The notes under the pieces were generated by a model. The model was not told the origin of the DNA. It made no database searches and saw nothing but the letters and a program-made list of their open reading frames with translations. From positions 504,757 to 568,756 of the forward strand of contig NZ_JACYXM010000006.1 of the NCBI RefSeq assembly GCF_014843005.1: DNA of 64,000 nt, written 5' to 3'. This document shows positions 60,183 to 64,000 of this stretch, piece by piece. Every line of letters begins with the position of its first letter. The stretch's first letter is position 1. The stretch comes from Rhodanobacter sp. DHG33 (lineage in GTDB: Bacteria > Pseudomonadota > Gammaproteobacteria > Xanthomonadales > Rhodanobacteraceae). The position numbers and the translations under genes are program-made.

Positions 60183-62777
60183 ATGAATACCGTCTACCGC
60201 CAATCCCTTCCCGGCACGTCGCTGGACTATTTCAATGCGCGCGCCGCCGTGGAGGCGATCCAGCCGGGTGCCTACGACGCGCTCCCGTACACCTCGCGCG
60301 TGCTCGCCGAGAACCTGGTGCGCCGCTGCGATCCGGCGATCCTCACGGAATCGCTTAAGCAGATCATCGAGCGCAAGCGTGAGCGCGATTTCCCGTGGTT
60401 CCCGGCGCGGGTGGTGTGCCACGACATCCTTGGCCAGACCGCCTTGGTGGATCTGGCCGGCTTGCGCGATGCGATCGCCGACCGCGGCGGCGACCCGGCC
60501 AAGGTGAACCCGGTGGTGCCGGTGCAGCTGATCGTCGACCACTCGCTGGCGGTGGAGTGCGGTGGCTTCGACCCGAACGCGTTCGCGAAGAACCGCGCGA
60601 TCGAGGACCGCCGCAACGAGGATCGCTTCCACTTCATCGAGTGGACCAAGAAGGCGTTCGAGAACGTCGACGTGATCCCGCCGGGCAACGGCATCATGCA
60701 CCAGATCAACCTGGAGAAGATGTCGCCGGTGATCCAGGTACAGAATGGCGTGGCCTATCCGGACACCTGCGTGGGCACCGACAGCCACACGCCGCACGTG
60801 GATGCGCTCGGCGTCATCGCCGTGGGCGTGGGCGGCCTCGAAGCGGAAAACGTGATGCTCGGCCGCGCCTCGTGGATGCGCCTGCCCGACATCGTGGGCG
60901 TGGAACTCACCGGCAAGCGCCAGCCCGGCATCACCGCTACCGACATCGTGCTTGCGCTGACTGAATTCCTGCGCAGGGAGAAGGTGGTCGGTGCGTATCT
61001 CGAATTCCGCGGCGAAGGGGCCGCGAGCCTGACGCTGGGCGACCGTGCGACCATTTCCAACATGGCGCCCGAGTACGGCGCCACCGCCGCGATGTTCTTC
61101 ATCGACGGCCAGACCCTCGACTACCTGCGCCTCACCGGCCGCAGCGACGAGCAGGTCAAGCTGGTGGAGACCTACGCCAAGGCTGCGGGCCTGTGGGCCG
61201 ACACGCTGGAGCACGCGCAGTACGAGCGCACGCTGACGTTCGACCTGTCCTCGGTCGTGCGCAACATGGCCGGCCCGTCCAACCCGCACAAGCGCCTGCC
61301 GACGTCGGACCTTGCTGCGCGCGGCATTGCCGGCGAATGGGCGGAGCAGCCGGGCCAGATGCCCGATGGTGCGGTGATCATCGCGGCCATCACCAGCTGC
61401 ACCAACACCAGCAACCCGCGCAACGTGATCGCCGCCGCCTTGCTGGCACGCAATGCGAACGCGCGTGGCCTCACGCGCAAGCCGTGGGTAAAGAGCTCGC
61501 TCGCACCCGGGTCCAAGGCGGTGGAGCTGTACCTGAAGGAAGCGAACCTGCTGCCGGAGCTGGAGAAGCTCGGCTTCGGCATCGTGGCTTTCGCGTGCAC
61601 CACCTGCAACGGCATGTCCGGCGCGCTCGATCCGGCGATCCAGCAGGAAATCATTGACCGCGACCTGTATGCCACGGCGGTGTTGTCGGGCAACCGCAAC
61701 TTCGACGGTCGCATCCACCCGTACGCCAAGCAGGCCTTCCTGGCTTCGCCGCCGCTGGTGGTTGCCTACGCCATCGCCGGCACCATCCGCTTCGACATCG
61801 AAAAGGATGTGCTTGGCGTCGATGCCGACGGCCAGCCGGTGACGCTCAAGGACATCTGGCCAAGCGACGAGGAGATCGACGCGATCGTGTCCTCCAGCGT
61901 GAAGCCGGAGCAGTTCCGCAAGGTCTACGAGCCGATGTTCGCGCGTACCGGCCACACCGGCACCCGCGCCGCACCGTTGTACGACTGGCGCGCGCAGAGC
62001 ACCTACATCCGCCGGCCGCCGTACTGGGAAGGCGCGCTTGCGGGCGAGCGTACGCTGAAGGGCATGCGCCCGCTTGCGGTGCTCGGCGACAACATCACGA
62101 CGGACCATCTGTCGCCGTCGAACGCGATCATGCGCAACAGCGCCGCGGGCGAATACCTCGCCAGGATGGGTCTGCCGGAAGAAGACTTCAATTCATACGC
62201 GACCCATCGCGGCGACCATCTCACCGCGCAGCGCGCCACTTTCGCCAATCCCACGCTCGTCAACGAGATGGCCGTGGTCGATGGCGAAGTGAAGAAGGGT
62301 TCGCTGGCGCGCGTGGAGCCGGAAGGCAAGGTCATGCGCATGTGGGAAGCGATCGAGACCTACATGGATCGCAAGCAGCCGTTGATCGTGATCGCCGGTG
62401 CCGACTATGGCCAGGGTTCGTCGCGCGACTGGGCAGCGAAGGGCGTGCGTCTGGCGGGCGTGGAAGCCATCGCGGCCGAAGGCTTCGAGCGCATCCACCG
62501 CACCAACCTGATCGGCATGGGCGTGCTGCCGCTGGAGTTCAAGCCGGGCACCAACCGCAAGACGCTGGGCATCGACGGTACCGAGACCTTCGACGTGGCG
62601 GGCGAGCGCACGCCGCGCGCCGACCTCACGCTGGTCATCCATCGCAGGAATGGCGAACGCGTCGAGGTGCCGGTGACCTGTCGTCTGGACACCGCCGAGG
62701 AAGTGTCGATCTACGAGGCGGGCGGGGTGCTGCAGCGCTTCGCGCAGGATTTCATCGAAGCCTCGCAGGCGGCCTGA
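60183..62777 (+). CDS. acnD: Fe/S-dependent 2-methylisocitrate dehydratase AcnD
   Basis: An 864-residue aconitase-superfamily enzyme dehydrating 2-methylcitrate in the AcnD/PrpF variant of the methylcitrate cycle. The 4Fe-4S ligands are Cys406 (ITSCTNTSNPRNV), Cys472 and Cys475 (FACTTCNGMSG). The swivel domain has the GADYGQGSSRDWAAKG loop near residue 740. The start MNTVYRQSLPGTSLDYFNARAAVEAI is typical of AcnD. The ATG at 60183 is preferred over the TTG at 60174. It is followed after a hairpin by prpF. Confidence 0.96.
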   Translation: MNTVYRQSLPGTSLDYFNARAAVEAIQPGAYDALPYTSRVLAENLVRRCDPAILTESLKQIIERKRERDFPWFPARVVCHDILGQTALVDLAGLRDAIADRGGDPAKVNPVVPVQLIVDHSLAVECGGFDPNAFAKNRAIEDRRNEDRFHFIEWTKKAFENVDVIPPGNGIMHQINLEKMSPVIQVQNGVAYPDTCVGTDSHTPHVDALGVIAVGVGGLEAENVMLGRASWMRLPDIVGVELTGKRQPGITATDIVLALTEFLRREKVVGAYLEFRGEGAASLTLGDRATISNMAPEYGATAAMFFIDGQTLDYLRLTGRSDEQVKLVETYAKAAGLWADTLEHAQYERTLTFDLSSVVRNMAGPSNPHKRLPTSDLAARGIAGEWAEQPGQMPDGAVIIAAITSCTNTSNPRNVIAAALLARNANARGLTRKPWVKSSLAPGSKAVELYLKEANLLPELEKLGFGIVAFACTTCNGMSGALDPAIQQEIIDRDLYATAVLSGNRNFDGRIHPYAKQAFLASPPLVVAYAIAGTIRFDIEKDVLGVDADGQPVTLKDIWPSDEEIDAIVSSSVKPEQFRKVYEPMFARTGHTGTRAAPLYDWRAQSTYIRRPPYWEGALAGERTLKGMRPLAVLGDNITTDHLSPSNAIMRNSAAGEYLARMGLPEEDFNSYATHRGDHLTAQRATFANPTLVNEMAVVDGEVKKGSLARVEPEGKVMRMWEAIETYMDRKQPLIVIAGADYGQGSSRDWAAKGVRLAGVEAIAAEGFERIHRTNLIGMGVLPLEFKPGTNRKTLGIDGTETFDVAGERTPRADLTLVIHRRNGERVEVPVTCRLDTAEEVSIYEAGGVLQRFAQDFIEASQAA

Positions 62778-62790
62778 CCGCCTTCCGATC

Positions 62791-62820
62791 CGCAGGCGAT
62801 GCCACGCGGCATTGCCTGCG
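62791..62820 (+). terminator. Intercistronic hairpin between acnD and prpF
   Basis: CGCAGGCGATGCC (62791-62803), loop ACGC, GGCATTGCCTGCG (62808-62820): 13 pairs, one of them G-U. No U-run follows. It lies 14 nt after the acnD stop and may stabilise the acnD message or attenuate prpF. Confidence 0.55.
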
Positions 62821-62881
62821 GTTGGCGACTTCGCCAGGAATTGACGCGAGCGAAGTCCAATCACCACAGGACAACTCATCC

Positions 62882-64000
62882 ATGGCGTACCCTCCTCAGA
62901 CCCGCATCCCCGCCACCTACCTGCGCGGCGGCACCAGCAAGGGCGTGTTTTTCCGGTTGCAGGATCTGCCCGAAGCGGCGCAGGTGCCGGGCGCCGCGCG
63001 CGATGCGCTGCTGCAGCGCGTGATCGGCAGTCCCGATCCCTACGGCAAGCAGATCGACGGCATGGGCGGAGCCACCTCCAGCACCAGCAAGACGGTGATC
63101 GTGTCCGGAAGCGCGCGGCCTAACCACGACGTCGATTACCTGTTCGGCCAGGTGGCGATCGACAAGGCCTTCGTGGACTGGAGCGGCAACTGCGGCAACC
63201 TTTCGGCGGCAGTGGGCCCGTTCGCTATCGCCGGCGGCCTGGTCGACCCTGCACGCGTGCCCCACGACGGCATCGCCACGGTACGCATCTGGCAGGCCAA
63301 CATCGGCAAGACCATCATCGCCCACGTGCCGATGACCGGCGGCGCGGTGCAGGAGACCGGCGACTTCGAGCTGGACGGTGTGACGTTCCCCGCCGCCGAA
63401 GTGCAGCTGGAGTTCCTGGATCCGGCCGCCGAGGAAGACGGGGCAGGCGGCGCCATGTTCCCTACCGGGAATCTCGTGGACGATCTGGAGGTGCCCGGCG
63501 TCGGCACGCTCGAGGCGACCATGATCAACGCCGGCATTCCCACCATCTTCGTCGAGGCCGCCGCGATCGGCTATACCGGCACGGAGCTGCAGGACGCCAT
63601 CAACAGCGATGCCAAGGCGCTCGCGATGTTCGAGGCCATTCGCGCGCACGGCGCGCTGCGCATGGGCCTGATCAAGTCGCTCGACGAAATCGCCACGCGT
63701 CAGCACACGCCCAAGGTGGCTTTCGTGGCACGGCCGGCCGACTACGTCGCATCGAGCGGCAAACCGGTCAAGGCGGGCGATGTCGACCTGCTCGTGCGCG
63801 CCATGTCGATGGGCAAGCTGCATCACGCCATGATGGGCACGGCAGCAGTGGCCATCGGCACCGCCGCGGCCATTCCGGGCACGCTGGTGAATATCGTCGC
63901 GGGCGGCGGCGAGCGTCAGGCGGTGCGCTTCGGCCATCCGTCGGGGACGCTGCGGGTCGGTGCCGAGGCGGCGCAGGTCGACGGTACGTGGACCGTCACC
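62882..64000 (+). CDS. prpF: 2-Methylaconitate isomerase PrpF, cut by the window end
   Basis: The first 373 residues are visible and the frame is open at the right edge. PrpF belongs to the diaminopimelate-epimerase-like fold and isomerises 2-methylaconitate so that AcnD product can enter the next step. Signature blocks are ATYLRGGTSKGVFF (about 11-24), GMGGATSSTSKTVIV (about 60-74), DWSGNCGNLSAAVGPFA (about 100-116), MINAGIPTIFVEA and the SM(x)KLHHA(M)MGT segment. A full PrpF is about 390-400 residues, so only a little is missing. AGGA precedes the ATG by 10 nt. Confidence 0.94.
   Translation, partial: MAYPPQTRIPATYLRGGTSKGVFFRLQDLPEAAQVPGAARDALLQRVIGSPDPYGKQIDGMGGATSSTSKTVIVSGSARPNHDVDYLFGQVAIDKAFVDWSGNCGNLSAAVGPFAIAGGLVDPARVPHDGIATVRIWQANIGKTIIAHVPMTGGAVQETGDFELDGVTFPAAEVQLEFLDPAAEEDGAGGAMFPTGNLVDDLEVPGVGTLEATMINAGIPTIFVEAAAIGYTGTELQDAINSDAKALAMFEAIRAHGALRMGLIKSLDEIATRQHTPKVAFVARPADYVASSGKPVKAGDVDLLVRAMSMGKLHHAMMGTAAVAIGTAAAIPGTLVNIVAGGGERQAVRFGHPSGTLRVGAEAAQVDGTWTVT

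Noticed and set aside
60105-62108. Long open frame opposite acnD
   Set aside because: Shadow of acnD; no start signal or recognisable domain.
1-64000. tRNA, rRNA, integrase or prophage genes
   Set aside because: None recognised on either strand. Gene content is ordinary chromosomal apart from the repeats described.

Overview
The window is high-GC chromosomal DNA of a gammaproteobacterium. Gene content and order fit the Xanthomonadales (Lysobacterales), most likely Rhodanobacteraceae (Dyella/Rhodanobacter/Luteibacter relatives). The clues are a copL-copA-copB copper block, a DUF3014 protein, an Slp lipoprotein, a CycA-type transporter, a methylcitrate block with acnD/prpF, and the class of intergenic REP-like repeats. 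The placement is by recognition, not alignment. I see no rRNA, tRNA, CRISPR array, prophage or transposase.

Layout. 1-9 kb: small regulatory modules. A DHFR-like protein faces a DGPF/YCII protein; an SRPBCC-ArsR pair has two palindromic operators; a MarR-hydrolase-membrane protein-MFS operon diverges from an ABC-2 exporter followed by a DUF3014 protein; then an exported methyltransferase-like protein. 9-18 kb: a membrane methyltransferase, mfd, a GNAT, trmO, an HxlR regulator diverging from a membrane protein across two palindromes, slp and rlmJ. 17.7-21.5 kb: copper resistance operon copL-copA-copB plus a cytochrome c with a Met/His-rich tail. 21.5-33 kb: an NAD(P)-binding reductase facing a LysR regulator, an EamA transporter, an AsmA protein, a yqjI-yqjH-like metal-responsive regulator and ferric reductase operon, a methyltransferase, a periplasmic PPIase, cycA, and a PadR-HAAS pair. 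32.8-33.5 kb: a gene-free repeat island with imperfect terminal inverted repeats. 33.5-41 kb: two DUF1800 proteins and one DUF1501 protein, a small exported protein, a methyltransferase and a double-retropepsin/TPR protein. 41-47 kb: a CzcCBA/CusCBA-like RND metal efflux operon. 47.5-57 kb: housekeeping genes (AIM24-like, typA, ppi, YidB, GlsB, aminotransferase, mdh, ahpF, ahpC). 57-64 kb: the 2-methylcitrate cycle genes prpB, prpC, acnD and prpF (cut by the window end), interrupted by an oppositely oriented TerC-family gene behind a good candidate yybP-ykoY manganese riboswitch.

How the genes work together. Metal handling recurs: copper oxidation and sequestration (cop), RND heavy-metal efflux, metal-linked control of siderophore-iron reduction (yqjI/yqjH) and manganese export (riboswitch-terC). 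Peroxide defence (ahpCF with a candidate OxyR box) lies next to propionate catabolism. Many regulators (ArsR, MarR, HxlR, LysR, two PadR) sit beside their likely targets, and most have a visible dyad in the adjacent promoter.

The most unusual structure is the 0.7-kb island at 32.8-33.5 kb. Its inverted ends each fold into a long hairpin, and the two hairpins differ by compensating changes. The promoters and operators are read by eye and are candidates only.
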